From Mesorhizobium sophorae (lineage in GTDB: Bacteria > Pseudomonadota > Alphaproteobacteria > Rhizobiales > Rhizobiaceae): a DNA stretch of 64,000 bases. The stretch spans positions 186,001-250,000 of the forward strand of contig NZ_NNRI01000022.1 in the NCBI RefSeq assembly GCF_002270415.1, written 5' to 3'. Made by a program: the position numbers and the translations under genes. Under the pieces are notes generated by a model. That model had not been told where the DNA came from. It was given only the letters and a program-made list of their open reading frames with translations, and made no database searches. Positions within the stretch are counted from its first letter, which is position 1. The number at the start of each line of letters is the position of its first letter. This document shows positions 8,803 to 18,576 of the stretch, piece by piece.

Positions 8803-11544
8803 TTACACCACGACGAAATCGGCGTTGGTCAGCGCCAGGTTTGCGGCCAGTGTGGCGAAATGGGTTGAGCCGCCGGCGGCACTGCCGTTGCTGTCATAGG
8901 TGAGCCAGCCGGTGTCGGTCTCGTAGATGATGTGGTCGTTGCCGTCACCCGCAAGGCCAGTTGTGTTCTTGACGAACTGGTCGGCCGTCAGCGTGCCGTT
9001 GCCGCCAAGCGCGGCAAAGGTGGCATTATCGACCCGGATGGTGTCGTCGACCACCGAGAAGTCGGTGATGCGGTCGACATTGGTCGAGGCATTGAGCGCC
9101 GTGGTGAAGGCGAAGATGTCCTGGCCGGTGCTGCCGGACATCGTGTCGTTACCGCCCCTGCCGTCCAGCACGTTGTTGCCGGAATTGCCGGTCAGCGTAT
9201 TGGCCAGGCTGTTGCCGGTGGCGTTGATCGAGGCCGCGCTGCGCAGTGCGACGTTCTCGATGTTGCCCGTGAAGTGGTTACCGTCGCCAAGGTTGATCGA
9301 GATGTAGCCATTGACGGTGTCGGTGCCGTTGGCGCCGACCGTGCTTTCACTGACGCGGTCTCCGACGTTGTCGACGAAGTAGGTGTCGTTGCCGGCCCCG
9401 CCTTCCAAACGGTCGGCACCTTCCTTACCGTCCAGCGTATCGTTGCCGCCAAGGCCGATCAGCGTGTTGACGCCGGAATTGCCGGTCAGCGCGTTGGCCA
9501 GGCTGTTGCCGGTGGCGTTGATCGAGGCTGCACTGCGCAGTGCGACATTCTCGATATTGCCCGTGAAGTGGTTGCCATCGCTAAGGTTGATCGAGATGTA
9601 GCTGTTGACGATATCGTTGCCATTGGCGCCGGCGGTGCTTTCACTGACTATATCGCCGGCATTGTCGACGAAGTATGTGTCGTTGCCGATGCCGCCTTGC
9701 ATCGTATCGGCGCCCTCCTTGCCATCCAGCGTATCGCTGCCGTCAAGGCCGATCAGCGTGTTGACGGCAGAATTGCCGGTGATGACATTGGCGAAGGAAT
9801 TGCCGGTGCCGTTGATGTTCGCCGATCCAGTCAGCGTCAGGTTTTCCAATTCCTGGCCGGAGAGATTGAAAGAGATGGAGCTGTTGACCGTATCGGTGCC
9901 CTGACCATTAGCCTCGATCACATGATCCCCGGCATTGTCGACGATGTAGGTGTCGTTGCCTTGCGCTCCGCTCATCGTGTCGGCGCCGCCGAGCCCGTCG
10001 ATGACGTTGTTGCCGGAGTTGCCGGTGATCACATTGGCGATCGAGTTGCCGGTGCCATTGATATTGCGGGCGCCGATCAGCGTCAGTTTCTCCAACTCCT
10101 GGCCCGAGAGGTTGAAGGACACGGTGCTGTTGACTGTATCGATGCCCTGGCCATTCACCTCGACCACATGGTCTCCGTAATCGTCAACGAAGTAGGTGTC
10201 GTCGCCGGTGCCGCCGCTCATCAGATCGGCGCCGGCATCGCCGCTGATCGTATCATTGCCGCCAAGGCCCGACAGCGTGTCGTTGGCTTCGCCGCCATTG
10301 ATGTGGTCGGCAAAGACATTGCTGCCTTGCCAGATGTCATCGGCGGCGGTGCCGACGAAGACGGTAGGGTCGAAGATCTGGGCACGGATGCAGTCGATGC
10401 TGCCGTCACCGGCGTCTATAGACTGCCAGGTGACCACCAAGCGGCCATCGGCCAGTGGCGTGATCGCTGGGGTGTACTGAGCACTGGTTGCCGTCGAATT
10501 GACGATGAAGTCGCTGCCGGCCGCCACGCCGTCGGCATTGTACACGCGGGCACGGATGCAGCCGTAGCTTCCGTCGCCTTCGTCAAGAGAACACCAGACT
10601 GCAACGAGACGGCCATCGGCCAGCGCCGTGATGGCCGGAGCAATCTGACTATCCGTTGTTGTCGAATTGACGATGAAGTCGCTGCCGGCCGCACTGCCGT
10701 TGGCACTGTAGACGCGGGCGCGGATGCATTGATTACTGCCGTCGCCAGGGTCAGATGAGACCCAGGTGGCCACGAAGCGGCCGTCGGCGAGCGCTGTGAT
10801 CGCGGGATCAAACTGAGAGCTCGGTGCCGTCGAATTGACTATGAAGTCGCTCCCTGCGGCGCTGCCGTTGGCATTGTAGATTCGGGCGCGGATGCATTCC
10901 AACGAACCGTCGCCAGGGTCATAGGACCGCCAGATGGCAACGAAGCGGCCATCGGCCAGTGCCGTGATCGCAGGGTTAGTCTGATCGCTCATTGTCGTCG
11001 TGTTGACGATGAAGTCGTCGCCAGCCGCACTGCCGTTGGCATTGTAGACGCGGGCGCGGATGCAGTGTCCAGAGCCATCGCCGGTGTCATAGGACTCCCA
11101 GGCAGCTATAAAGCGGCCATCGGCCAGCGCCGTGATCGCAGGGTTGACCTGATGGTTCGTTGCTGTCGAATTGACGATGAAGTCGTTGCCGGCTGCACTG
11201 CCGTTAGCATTGTAGACGCGAGCGCGGATGCAATTGCCATCGCCGTCGCTAGTGTCTTCGGAATACCATGTGGCCACGAATCGGCCATCGGCCAGCGCAC
11301 TGATCGCAGGGGCGAATTGATAGGCCGTTGACGTCGATTCGATGATGAAGTCACTGCCGGCGGCGCTGCCGTTGGCGTCGTACACGCGGGCGCGGATGCA
11401 GCCGCCATCGCCGTCGCCGGTGTCAAAGGATGCCCAGGCGGTCACGAAGCGGCCATCTGGCAGCGCCGTGATCGCGGGAGCGAGTTGATAGTCCGTTGCC
11501 GTCGAATTGACAATGAATTCCTGTCCTACGCGTCCGATGGGCAT
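8803..11544 (-). CDS. Secreted RTX calcium-binding protein with seven N-terminal repeats (copy 1)
   Basis: This 913-residue protein has no classical signal peptide. It begins MPIGRVGQEFIVNST and carries seven repeats of about 56 residues with the pattern PAIT-LADGRFVATW followed by CIRARVYNANGSAAG. Seven repeats of this size suggest a seven-bladed beta-propeller (inference). From about residue 400 come RTX calcium-binding nonapeptides (GGNDTISGDAG, GLGGADTMSG) alternating with GNDTYFVDNAGD units. The C-terminus ends ALTNADFVVV, typical of type I secretion signals. No secretion ABC transporter lies in the window. A paralogue lies just upstream on the same strand. The ribosome binding site is weak in both copies. 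Substrate or role is unknown; surface adhesion or biofilm matrix is plausible. Confidence 0.85.
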   Translation of the reverse strand: MPIGRVGQEFIVNSTATDYQLAPAITALPDGRFVTAWASFDTGDGDGGCIRARVYDANGSAAGSDFIIESTSTAYQFAPAISALADGRFVATWYSEDTSDGDGNCIRARVYNANGSAAGNDFIVNSTATNHQVNPAITALADGRFIAAWESYDTGDGSGHCIRARVYNANGSAAGDDFIVNTTTMSDQTNPAITALADGRFVAIWRSYDPGDGSLECIRARIYNANGSAAGSDFIVNSTAPSSQFDPAITALADGRFVATWVSSDPGDGSNQCIRARVYSANGSAAGSDFIVNSTTTDSQIAPAITALADGRLVAVWCSLDEGDGSYGCIRARVYNADGVAAGSDFIVNSTATSAQYTPAITPLADGRLVVTWQSIDAGDGSIDCIRAQIFDPTVFVGTAADDIWQGSNVFADHINGGEANDTLSGLGGNDTISGDAGADLMSGGTGDDTYFVDDYGDHVVEVNGQGIDTVNSTVSFNLSGQELEKLTLIGARNINGTGNSIANVITGNSGNNVIDGLGGADTMSGAQGNDTYIVDNAGDHVIEANGQGTDTVNSSISFNLSGQELENLTLTGSANINGTGNSFANVITGNSAVNTLIGLDGSDTLDGKEGADTMQGGIGNDTYFVDNAGDIVSESTAGANGNDIVNSYISINLSDGNHFTGNIENVALRSAASINATGNSLANALTGNSGVNTLIGLGGNDTLDGKEGADRLEGGAGNDTYFVDNVGDRVSESTVGANGTDTVNGYISINLGDGNHFTGNIENVALRSAASINATGNSLANTLTGNSGNNVLDGRGGNDTMSGSTGQDIFAFTTALNASTNVDRITDFSVVDDTIRVDNATFAALGGNGTLTADQFVKNTTGLAGDGNDHIIYETDTGWLTYDSNGSAAGGSTHFATLAANLALTNADFVVV
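10370..11544 (-). repeat. Seven-fold 168-bp coding repeat of RTX copy 1
   Basis: The N-terminal coding region repeats with a period of 168 bases, measured from the recurring GGCCATCGGCC segment at 10443, 10611 and 10779 onward. Seven copies of the LADGR motif are present (one reads LPDGR). The period is a multiple of three, so it is a protein repeat and not a CRISPR array. Confidence 0.85.
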
Positions 11545-11666
11545 GGCTCATTCTCTTTCGCTGCAGGCAGGGTGTGAAATGGCCAGCCGCCAGCATGGCA
11601 TTGGCTGCACCTAAAGGTGGAATCAAGGTATCCCGTCTTGGTCAAGGACTGGTGGCACTTCTCACC

Positions 11667-14600
11667 TTACACCACGACGAAATCGGCGTTGGTCAGCGCC
11701 AGGTTTGCGGCCAGTGTAGCGAAATGGGTCGAGCCGCCAGCGGCACTGCCATTGCTGTCATAGGTGAGCCAGCCGGTGTCGGTCTCGTAGATGATATGAT
11801 CGTTGCCGTCACCGGCAAGGCCGGTGGTGTTCTTGATGAACTGGTCGGCCGTGAGCGTGCCGCTGCCGCCAAGCGCGGCAAAGATGGCGTTATCGACCCG
11901 GATGGTGTCATCAGCAACCGAGAAGTCGGTGATGCGGTCGACATTGGTCGAGGCATTGAGCGCCGTGGTGAAGACGAAGATGTCCTGGCCGGTGCTGCCG
12001 GACATCGTGTCGTTGCCGCCCCTGCCGTCCAGTACGTTGTTGCCGGAATTGCCGGTCAGCGTATTGGCCAGGCTGTTGCCGGTGGCGTTGATCGAGGCCC
12101 CACTGCGCAGCGCGACGTTCTCGATGTTGCCCGTGAAGTGGTTGCCATCGCCAAGGTTGATCGAGATGTAGCCATTGACGGTGTCGGTGCCGTTGGCGCC
12201 GACCGTGCTTTCACTGACGCGGTCTCCGACGTTGTCGACGAAGTAGCCATCATTGCCCTGAGCCCCGATCATGGTGTCGGCGCCACCTTTGCCGTCCAGC
12301 AGATTGTTGCCGGAATTACCGGTCAGCGTGTTGGCCAGGCTGTTGCCGGTGGCGTTGATCGAGGCCGCACCGAGCAGCGCGACGTTCTCGATATTGCCCG
12401 TGAAATGGTTGCCGTCGCCAAGGTTGATCGACATAAAGCCATTGACGGTATCGTTGCCATTGGCGCCAGCCGTGCTTTCACTGACGTGATCGCCGGCATT
12501 GTCGACATAGTAGGTATCGTTGCCCTGTGCGCCGCTCATGGTGTCGGCGCCGCCTTTGCCGTCCAGTACGTTGTTGCCGGAATTGCCGGTCAGCGTGTTG
12601 GCCAGGCTGTTGCCGGTGGCGTTGATCGAGGCCGCGCTGCGCAGCGCGACGTTCTCGATGTTGCCCGTGAAGTGGTTGCCATCGCCAAGGTTGATCGAGA
12701 TATAGCCATTGACGATATCGGTGCCGTTGGCGCCGGCCGTGCTTTCACTGACGATATCGCCGGCATTGTCGACGAAGTAGGTGTCGTTGCCGGCCCCGCC
12801 TTGCATGGTGTCGGCACCTTCCTTGCCATCCAGCGTGTCGTTGCCGCCAAGGCCGATCAGCGTGTTGAAGCCGGAATTGCCGGTGATGACATTGTCGATC
12901 GAGTTGCCGGTGCCGTTGATATCACCCGTGCCCGTCAGCGTCAGATTTTCCAATTCCTGGCCGGAGAGATTGAAAGTGATGGAGCTGTTCACCGTATCGG
13001 TGCCCTGTCCATTCACCTCAATCACCTGGTCGCCGGCGTTGTCGACGTAGTAGGTGTCGTCGCCGAGGCCGCCTTGCATGGTGTCGGCGCCGCCCTTGCC
13101 ATCCAGCGTGTCGTTGCCACCAAGCCCGATTAGCGTGTTGATGCCTGAATTGCCTGACATGATGTTGGCAATCGAGTTGCCGGTGCCGTTGATATCACCC
13201 GTGCCCGTCAGCGTCAGATTCTCCAATTCCTGGCCGGAGAGATTGAAGGATACGGTACTGTTGACTATATCGGTGCCCTCGCCATTGGCCTCAGTGACAT
13301 GATCACCGGCATTGTCGACCCAGTAGGTATCGTTGCCGGTGCCGCCTTTCATTGTATCGGCGCCGGCACCACCGTTGAGGACGTCGTTGCCCGCATCGCC
13401 GCTGATCGTATCATTGCCGCCAAGACCCGACAGCGTGTCAGCGCCGTCGCCGCCGTTGATGTGGTCGGCGAAGACATTGCTGCCTTGCCAGGTGTCCTCG
13501 GCGGCGGTGCCGACAAAGATGTTCGGGTCGAAGATCTGGGCGCGGATGCCGCCATAGAAATCCCAGGTGATCACGAAGCGGCCATCGGCCAGCGACGTGA
13601 TCGCCGGAGGGCCCTCATAGCCCGTTGCTGTCGAGTTGACGACAAAGTCGTTGCCGGCCGCACTGCCGTCGGCGTTGTACAGGCGGGCGCGGATGCAGCT
13701 GCCATCGCCGTCGCCCGGGTCAAGGGAATACCAGGTAGCCACGAAGCGGCCATCGGCCAGCCCCGTGATCGCCGGAAAACGCTGATCGTCTACTGTCGTC
13801 GAATTGACGATGAAGTCGTTGCCGGTCGCACTGCCGTCGGCGTCGTAGATTCGGGCGCGGATGCAGCCGGCAGATCCGTCGGTGCCGTCATAGGATTCCC
13901 AGGTGACCACGAAGCGGCCATCGGCCAGCCCTGTGATCGAGGAGTTAAACCGACTGTATGCCCCTGTCGTCGAATTGACGATGAAGTCGTTGCCGGCCGC
14001 ACTGCCGTCGGCGTTGTAGATTCGGGCGCAGATGCTGTAGTTCTCGCCGTCGTTGGTCGACTGCCAGGTGGCCACGAAGCGGCCATCGGCCAGAGTCGTG
14101 ATCGCCGGGCCAGACTGATAGGCCCCTGTCGTCGAATTGACGATGAAGTCATTGCCGGCAGCTGAACCGTCGGCATTGTAGACGCGGCCGCGGATGCAAA
14201 CGCTGGATCCGTTGACGGTGTTATAGGACTGCCAGGTGGCCACGAAGCGACCATCGGCCAGCGCCGTGATCGCGGGGGTAACCTGATCGAATGCTGTCGT
14301 CGAATTGACGATGAAGTCGCTGCCGGCCGCTGAACCGTCGGCATTGTAGACGCGGCCGCGGATGCAGGTACCATCGCCGTCGCCAAAGTCATCGGAACAC
14401 CATGTGGCCACGAAGCGGCCATCAGCCAGCCCCGTGATCGCGGGGCTAGACTGATCGAATGCTGTCGTTGAGTTGACGACGAAGTCGTTGCCGGACGCTG
14501 AACCGTCAGCATTGTAGATGCGGGCGCGGATGCAGGTGCCGATGGTGTCGCCGTCATCATAGGAATGCCAGGTGGCGACGAAGCGGCCATCGGCCAGTGT

Positions 14601-14678
14601 CGTGATCGCAGGGTAATACTGATAGGTCGGTGCCGTCGAATTGACGATGAATTCCTGTCCTACGCGTCCGATGGGCAT
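11667..14678 (-). CDS. Secreted RTX calcium-binding protein with seven N-terminal repeats (copy 2)
   Basis: This paralogue of the preceding gene is 1003 residues from the ATG at 14678, chosen because it gives the same MPIGRVGQEFIVNST start; a longer frame begins at 14807 but its extension has no counterpart in copy 1. Seven 56-residue repeats are followed by about seven RTX blocks, more than copy 1 has. The last 200 codons are almost identical in DNA to copy 1, ending in the same ALTNADFVVV tail. Only 122 bases separate the two genes. Calcium binding and type I secretion are inferred from the RTX family; the partner transporter is not in the window. Confidence 0.85.
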   Translation of the reverse strand: MPIGRVGQEFIVNSTAPTYQYYPAITTLADGRFVATWHSYDDGDTIGTCIRARIYNADGSASGNDFVVNSTTAFDQSSPAITGLADGRFVATWCSDDFGDGDGTCIRGRVYNADGSAAGSDFIVNSTTAFDQVTPAITALADGRFVATWQSYNTVNGSSVCIRGRVYNADGSAAGNDFIVNSTTGAYQSGPAITTLADGRFVATWQSTNDGENYSICARIYNADGSAAGNDFIVNSTTGAYSRFNSSITGLADGRFVVTWESYDGTDGSAGCIRARIYDADGSATGNDFIVNSTTVDDQRFPAITGLADGRFVATWYSLDPGDGDGSCIRARLYNADGSAAGNDFVVNSTATGYEGPPAITSLADGRFVITWDFYGGIRAQIFDPNIFVGTAAEDTWQGSNVFADHINGGDGADTLSGLGGNDTISGDAGNDVLNGGAGADTMKGGTGNDTYWVDNAGDHVTEANGEGTDIVNSTVSFNLSGQELENLTLTGTGDINGTGNSIANIMSGNSGINTLIGLGGNDTLDGKGGADTMQGGLGDDTYYVDNAGDQVIEVNGQGTDTVNSSITFNLSGQELENLTLTGTGDINGTGNSIDNVITGNSGFNTLIGLGGNDTLDGKEGADTMQGGAGNDTYFVDNAGDIVSESTAGANGTDIVNGYISINLGDGNHFTGNIENVALRSAASINATGNSLANTLTGNSGNNVLDGKGGADTMSGAQGNDTYYVDNAGDHVSESTAGANGNDTVNGFMSINLGDGNHFTGNIENVALLGAASINATGNSLANTLTGNSGNNLLDGKGGADTMIGAQGNDGYFVDNVGDRVSESTVGANGTDTVNGYISINLGDGNHFTGNIENVALRSGASINATGNSLANTLTGNSGNNVLDGRGGNDTMSGSTGQDIFVFTTALNASTNVDRITDFSVADDTIRVDNAIFAALGGSGTLTADQFIKNTTGLAGDGNDHIIYETDTGWLTYDSNGSAAGGSTHFATLAANLALTNADFVVV
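13510..14678 (-). repeat. Seven-fold 168-bp coding repeat of RTX copy 2
   Basis: The same 168-base period is seen, for example GGCCATCGGCC at 13580, 13748 and 13916. Again seven units are present, so the number is conserved between paralogues although individual units differ. This argues for a closed structural fold and not free slippage. Confidence 0.82.
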
Positions 14679-14882
14679 GACTCGTTCTCTTTCGCTGCAG
14701 ACAGGGTTTGAAACAGAAGACTGCGTCAGGGGACCGTCTTGTTCAAGGACTGGTGCTACCCATTTGCAGTCGTCACCAACAAGAACGGACGACATTACTG
14801 TAGTCAAGGCAATTTTTGCAGATTTACCCGGTGGGCATGAAGTTTATCGGTCGAGCGGCGTTTCCGTGAACAATAGACCGCT

Positions 14883-15812
14883 CTACGGCGCGAAGATCGA
14901 CCAGTTCATCATCCTGGCCAGCTTTTCCAGCGCGATCGAGCCCAGCTTGGAATTGCCGTTGGCGTTGAGGCCGGGCGACCAGACGGCGAGCGAGGCTACG
15001 CCCGGCACGATGCCCAGTATGCCGCCGCCGACGCCGCTCTTGCCGGGAATGCCGACGCGGAAGGCAAAGTCGCCCGAGCCGTCATAATGGCCGCAGGTCA
15101 GCATCATGGCGCCGATGCGGCGCGCCCGCTCGGCCGACACCACGCTATGTCCGGTCGCCGGATTCTTGCCGCCATTGGCGAGGAAGCGGCCGGCGAGCGC
15201 CAATTGCCGGCAGCTCATGGCGATGGCGCAGTGGTGGAAATAGACACCCAGCGCCAGCTCCGGCGCATGGTTGAGATTGCCGAAGGATTTCATGTAGTTG
15301 GCAAGCGCGAAGTTGCGATAGCCGGTGGCGCGTTCGGAGGCCGCGACCTCGCGGTCGATGATGATGGTCTCGTCGTCGGCTAGGAACTGGATGAAGCGCA
15401 GGATTTCGCCGATCGCCTCGCGCGGCTGGTGGCCGGCAAGCAGGATATCGGAAACGACTATGGCGCCAGCATTGATGAACGGATTGCGCGGAATGCCGTT
15501 CTCATGCTCGAGCTGGACGATCGAGTTGAACGGATTGCCCGACGGCTCGCGTCCGACCCGTTGCCACAGCGCATCGCCGACATTGCCGAGCGCCAGTGTC
15601 AAGGTGAACACTTTCGAGATGCTCTGGATCGAAAAGGCCTGATCGGCATCGCCCGCCATCAGCACGCGGCCGTCATTGGTGACGGCGGCAATGCCGAACT
15701 TCTTGGGGTCGACCTTGCCGAGCTGCGGAATGTAGGTGGCAACAGCGCCGCGATCGGTGCGTTCGGCCATTTCGGCGGCGACTTCGGCGAGCGCCTGTTC
15801 GAGTTCGGGCAT
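14883..15812 (-). CDS. glsA: Glutaminase
   Basis: This enzyme hydrolyses glutamine to glutamate and ammonia in the cytoplasm. The 309-residue length is normal for the serine-dependent glutaminase family. The beta-lactamase-like SxxK motif is SISK with Ser64 and Lys67, inside FSIQSISKVFTLTLAL. The segment NPFINAGAIV is also typical. The start at 15812 lies four bases after the stop of the upstream aminotransferase gene, so the two are very likely co-transcribed and translationally coupled, linking amino-group handling. Confidence 0.94.
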   Translation of the reverse strand: MPELEQALAEVAAEMAERTDRGAVATYIPQLGKVDPKKFGIAAVTNDGRVLMAGDADQAFSIQSISKVFTLTLALGNVGDALWQRVGREPSGNPFNSIVQLEHENGIPRNPFINAGAIVVSDILLAGHQPREAIGEILRFIQFLADDETIIIDREVAASERATGYRNFALANYMKSFGNLNHAPELALGVYFHHCAIAMSCRQLALAGRFLANGGKNPATGHSVVSAERARRIGAMMLTCGHYDGSGDFAFRVGIPGKSGVGGGILGIVPGVASLAVWSPGLNANGNSKLGSIALEKLARMMNWSIFAP

Positions 15813-15816
15813 GGTG

Positions 15817-16965
15817 CTACCTCAACCAGCGTTCAATGCGCGCCATCGCATCGACCATGTCGTCGTGGCTGCCGGCATAGGAGAAACGCATCGTGCGGTG
15901 CCCCGCCTGGGTGTCGAAGTCGCGGCCTGGCGTCGCCGCGACATGCGCCTCAGCCAGCATCTTTCGCGCGAAGGCCATGCTGTCGTTGGTATGCCTGGTG
16001 ACATCGCAAAAGGCATAGAAGGCGCCGTCCATCGGCGCCGCCAGCGGAAAGCCGAGTTCCGGCAGGCGTTTCATCAACAGCTCGCGATTCCAGGCGTAGC
16101 GGCCTTTCACCGCTTCCAGCTCCTCAGTCGCCTTGAACGCCTCGATCGCGGCGATCTGCGACAGTTCCGGCGGCGAGATGTACAGGCTTTGGGCGACGCG
16201 CTCGACCGGCCGCACCAGTTCTTCGGGCAACACCATCCAGCCGATGCGCCAGCCGGTCATGCAATAGTATTTCGAGAACGAGTTGATCACCGTCACGTCG
16301 CCGCCATAGGCAAGTGCGGTGGTGTCGGGGGCGGCATAGGCCAGCCGATGATAGATCTCGTCTGATATCACGGCGATGCCGAGCTCCTGCGCCGTCCTCA
16401 CCAGGGCTGCCAGCTCGTCGGCCGGTATCACCGCGCCAGTCGGGTTGGCCGGACTTGCAAACAGAACGCCTTTCAGCGGCTTTTCGCGATGCGCGGTTTC
16501 CAGATGGCCGGCATGCAGGTAGGCGGCGTCGGCGAGTTCGATCTCGACCACGTCGATGCCGAGTGCGGCCATGATGTTGCGATAGGCGGGATAACCGGGC
16601 GCGGCGATGGCGACGCGGTCGCCCGGGTCGAACATCGCCAGGAAGGCAAGGTTGAAGGCGGCCGACGATCCGGTGGTCACCGCGATCCGACTCGGTGGAA
16701 TATCGAGGCCATAGTGATCGGCGTAGTGTTCGGCGATCGCCTTGCGCAGCGCGGCGAGGCCGAGCGTGTCGGTGTAGCCGATGCGTCCGTCCTGCAAGGC
16801 CTTGGCCGCCGCCGCGCGAACGCCGATCGGCGCAGGGTCGGAGGGCTGGCCGACGGCCATGGAAACAACCGGCACACCCTGGGCCTTCAGGCGGTTTGCC
16901 TCGGCCAGAATGTCCATGGCATGGAACGGCTCGACATTGCCACGACGTGAGAGCGAAACGACCAT
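15817..16965 (-). CDS. Class I/II pyridoxal-phosphate aminotransferase
   Basis: This 382-residue enzyme belongs to fold-type I aminotransferases of the AspC-like class. The PLP-binding lysine lies in NSFSKYYCMTGWRIGW. SPANPTGAVIP holds the conserved Asn-Pro of the cofactor pocket, and ISDEIYHRLAY holds the Asp that contacts the pyridine nitrogen. The amino donor cannot be read from sequence; aspartate or an aromatic or branched-chain acid is possible. It is the first gene of a two-gene unit with glsA. Confidence 0.88.
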   Translation of the reverse strand: MVVSLSRRGNVEPFHAMDILAEANRLKAQGVPVVSMAVGQPSDPAPIGVRAAAAKALQDGRIGYTDTLGLAALRKAIAEHYADHYGLDIPPSRIAVTTGSSAAFNLAFLAMFDPGDRVAIAAPGYPAYRNIMAALGIDVVEIELADAAYLHAGHLETAHREKPLKGVLFASPANPTGAVIPADELAALVRTAQELGIAVISDEIYHRLAYAAPDTTALAYGGDVTVINSFSKYYCMTGWRIGWMVLPEELVRPVERVAQSLYISPPELSQIAAIEAFKATEELEAVKGRYAWNRELLMKRLPELGFPLAAPMDGAFYAFCDVTRHTNDSMAFARKMLAEAHVAATPGRDFDTQAGHRTMRFSYAGSHDDMVDAMARIERWLR

Positions 16966-17110
16966 TTAACCAGTATTCCCGATGGTTGAAGGCGCCAAAC
17001 TCGGGCGCACGCGCCGCACAAATGCCCGATTGATGTGAGGATCACAAGTTGAGGAAGTTTCCGGCGCCGACTTTTCATCTTTCGCCCGCTCGTCTACCAG
17101 TGGAACCATC

Positions 17111-18505
17111 ATGTTGAGCCGACCCAGATCGACGATTGCCCGGACAGCGCGCGTCTTTGCGACGCTTTCGCTTGGCGTTGCCGTCGCGTTGGCGGATTCG
17201 GTCAGCGCCTTCGCCCAGAACGTGCCTGTGGTCCGCGACGCAGAGATCGAGGCGCTGGTGCGCGACTATGCGCGGCCGATCTTCAAGGCGGCTGGGCTGG
17301 CGAACGACGGCATCGACATCGTGCTGGTCAATGACCAGAGTTTCAACGCCTTCGTCACCGGGCGCCGGCTGTTCATCAACACCGGCGCGCTGATGACGGC
17401 CGAGACACCCAACGAGATCATCGGCGTCATTGCCCACGAAGCCGGCCATATCGCCGGCGGCCACCAGCAGAAGCTGCGCGAACAGCTCGAACGTGCCAAG
17501 ACGATGGCCATCATCGCCACATTGCTAGGCGCCGGCGCCATGGTCGCCGGTGCCACCACCAACAGCCGCGGCCTTGCCGGCGCCGGTATCGGCATGGCGG
17601 CGGGCGGCGGCGAGATGGCGCAGCGAAGCATCCTCGCCTATCAGCGCACCGAGGAGATAACCGCCGACCGCTCGGCGATCACCTATCTCAACTCCACCGG
17701 CCAGTCCGGCATGGGCATGCTGAAGACGTTCCACCGTTTCCAGACGGCGCTGTCGCTGTCGGGCGCCCAGGTCGATCCCTACCGGATCAGCCATCCGATG
17801 CCGCAGGACCGCATCGCCAATCTCGAAGTGCTGGTGAAACAGAGCCCCAATGTCGACAAGGTCGACCCGCCGGCGCTGCAGCAGCGGCACGACATGATGC
17901 GCATGAAGATCGCCGTCTATATGGAAGGCCAGGCGGGGTTGGCGCGGCTGGTGCGCAAGATGCCCGGCAGCCTTGCCGCACAATATGGCGATGCCGAGTC
18001 AACGTACCTGTTCGGCAACATAGCCGCCGCGCTCGCCAAGACCAATGCACTGATCAAGGCGCAGCCGAAGAATGCATATTTCCAGGAACTGCGCGGCGAC
18101 ATCCTGATGAAGGCGAACAAGCCCAAAGAGGCCGCGGATGCCTATGCCAAGGCAGTCAGCCTCGACCCGGCGCGGTCGGGATTGCTGCCTGTCTCGCTTG
18201 GCCAGGCGCTGATGGCCGTCGGTACGCCTGAATCCCTCAAGAAAGCCGTCGTGCAGATCAACAATGGTCTGCAACGAGACAAGGAAAATGCGGCCGGTTA
18301 CCGCTACCTTGCGCAGGCCTATGGCGAACTGGGTGACATACCGGGCGCAGAACTTGCCACCGCCGAAGGTCATTTCTATTCCGGCAACTATAAGGATGCT
18401 AAGATCTTCGCCATGCGGGCACAGCAGCAGATGAAGCGCGGCGAACCGCGCTGGCTTCGCGCCCAGGACATCATAAACTACGCACCAAAGACCAAGATCA
18501 AGTGA
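17111..18505 (+). CDS. M48-family periplasmic metalloprotease with TPR tail
   Basis: This 464-residue protein has a signal peptide ending near AFAQ and resembles the BepA/YfgC group, which controls quality of outer-membrane proteins. The zinc motif is HEAGH (His109, Glu110, His113), with a third ligand expected at the Glu of EEITADRSA. A glycine-rich hydrophobic hairpin lies at about residues 130-160. The C-terminal half contains TPR-like helices (for example AADAYAKAVSLDP). It is followed by a DsbA-like gene, 71 bases downstream, which suggests a shared envelope-folding role. Confidence 0.9.
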   Translation: MLSRPRSTIARTARVFATLSLGVAVALADSVSAFAQNVPVVRDAEIEALVRDYARPIFKAAGLANDGIDIVLVNDQSFNAFVTGRRLFINTGALMTAETPNEIIGVIAHEAGHIAGGHQQKLREQLERAKTMAIIATLLGAGAMVAGATTNSRGLAGAGIGMAAGGGEMAQRSILAYQRTEEITADRSAITYLNSTGQSGMGMLKTFHRFQTALSLSGAQVDPYRISHPMPQDRIANLEVLVKQSPNVDKVDPPALQQRHDMMRMKIAVYMEGQAGLARLVRKMPGSLAAQYGDAESTYLFGNIAAALAKTNALIKAQPKNAYFQELRGDILMKANKPKEAADAYAKAVSLDPARSGLLPVSLGQALMAVGTPESLKKAVVQINNGLQRDKENAAGYRYLAQAYGELGDIPGAELATAEGHFYSGNYKDAKIFAMRAQQQMKRGEPRWLRAQDIINYAPKTKIK

Positions 18506-18576
18506 ACCTTCCGGCGGCACGCTGCGACACAGTCAGACGAACCGGGCCGGAAAAACAGGTAGAAGGAACAGGAACG

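Noticed and set aside
8932..10758. 608-codon plus-strand frame opposite the RTX gene
   Set aside because: It is the mirror of the repeated RTX coding sequence, and its repetitive Val/Asp/Gly make-up comes from the antisense of the repeats. The minus-strand frame has clear RTX motifs.
11574..14165. Long plus-strand frames opposite RTX copy 2
   Set aside because: They are antisense shadows of the repeats, for the same reason.
10370..14678. Regular 168-bp repeats as a CRISPR array
   Set aside because: The period is far too long, the units are coding and diverged, and no cas genes are present.
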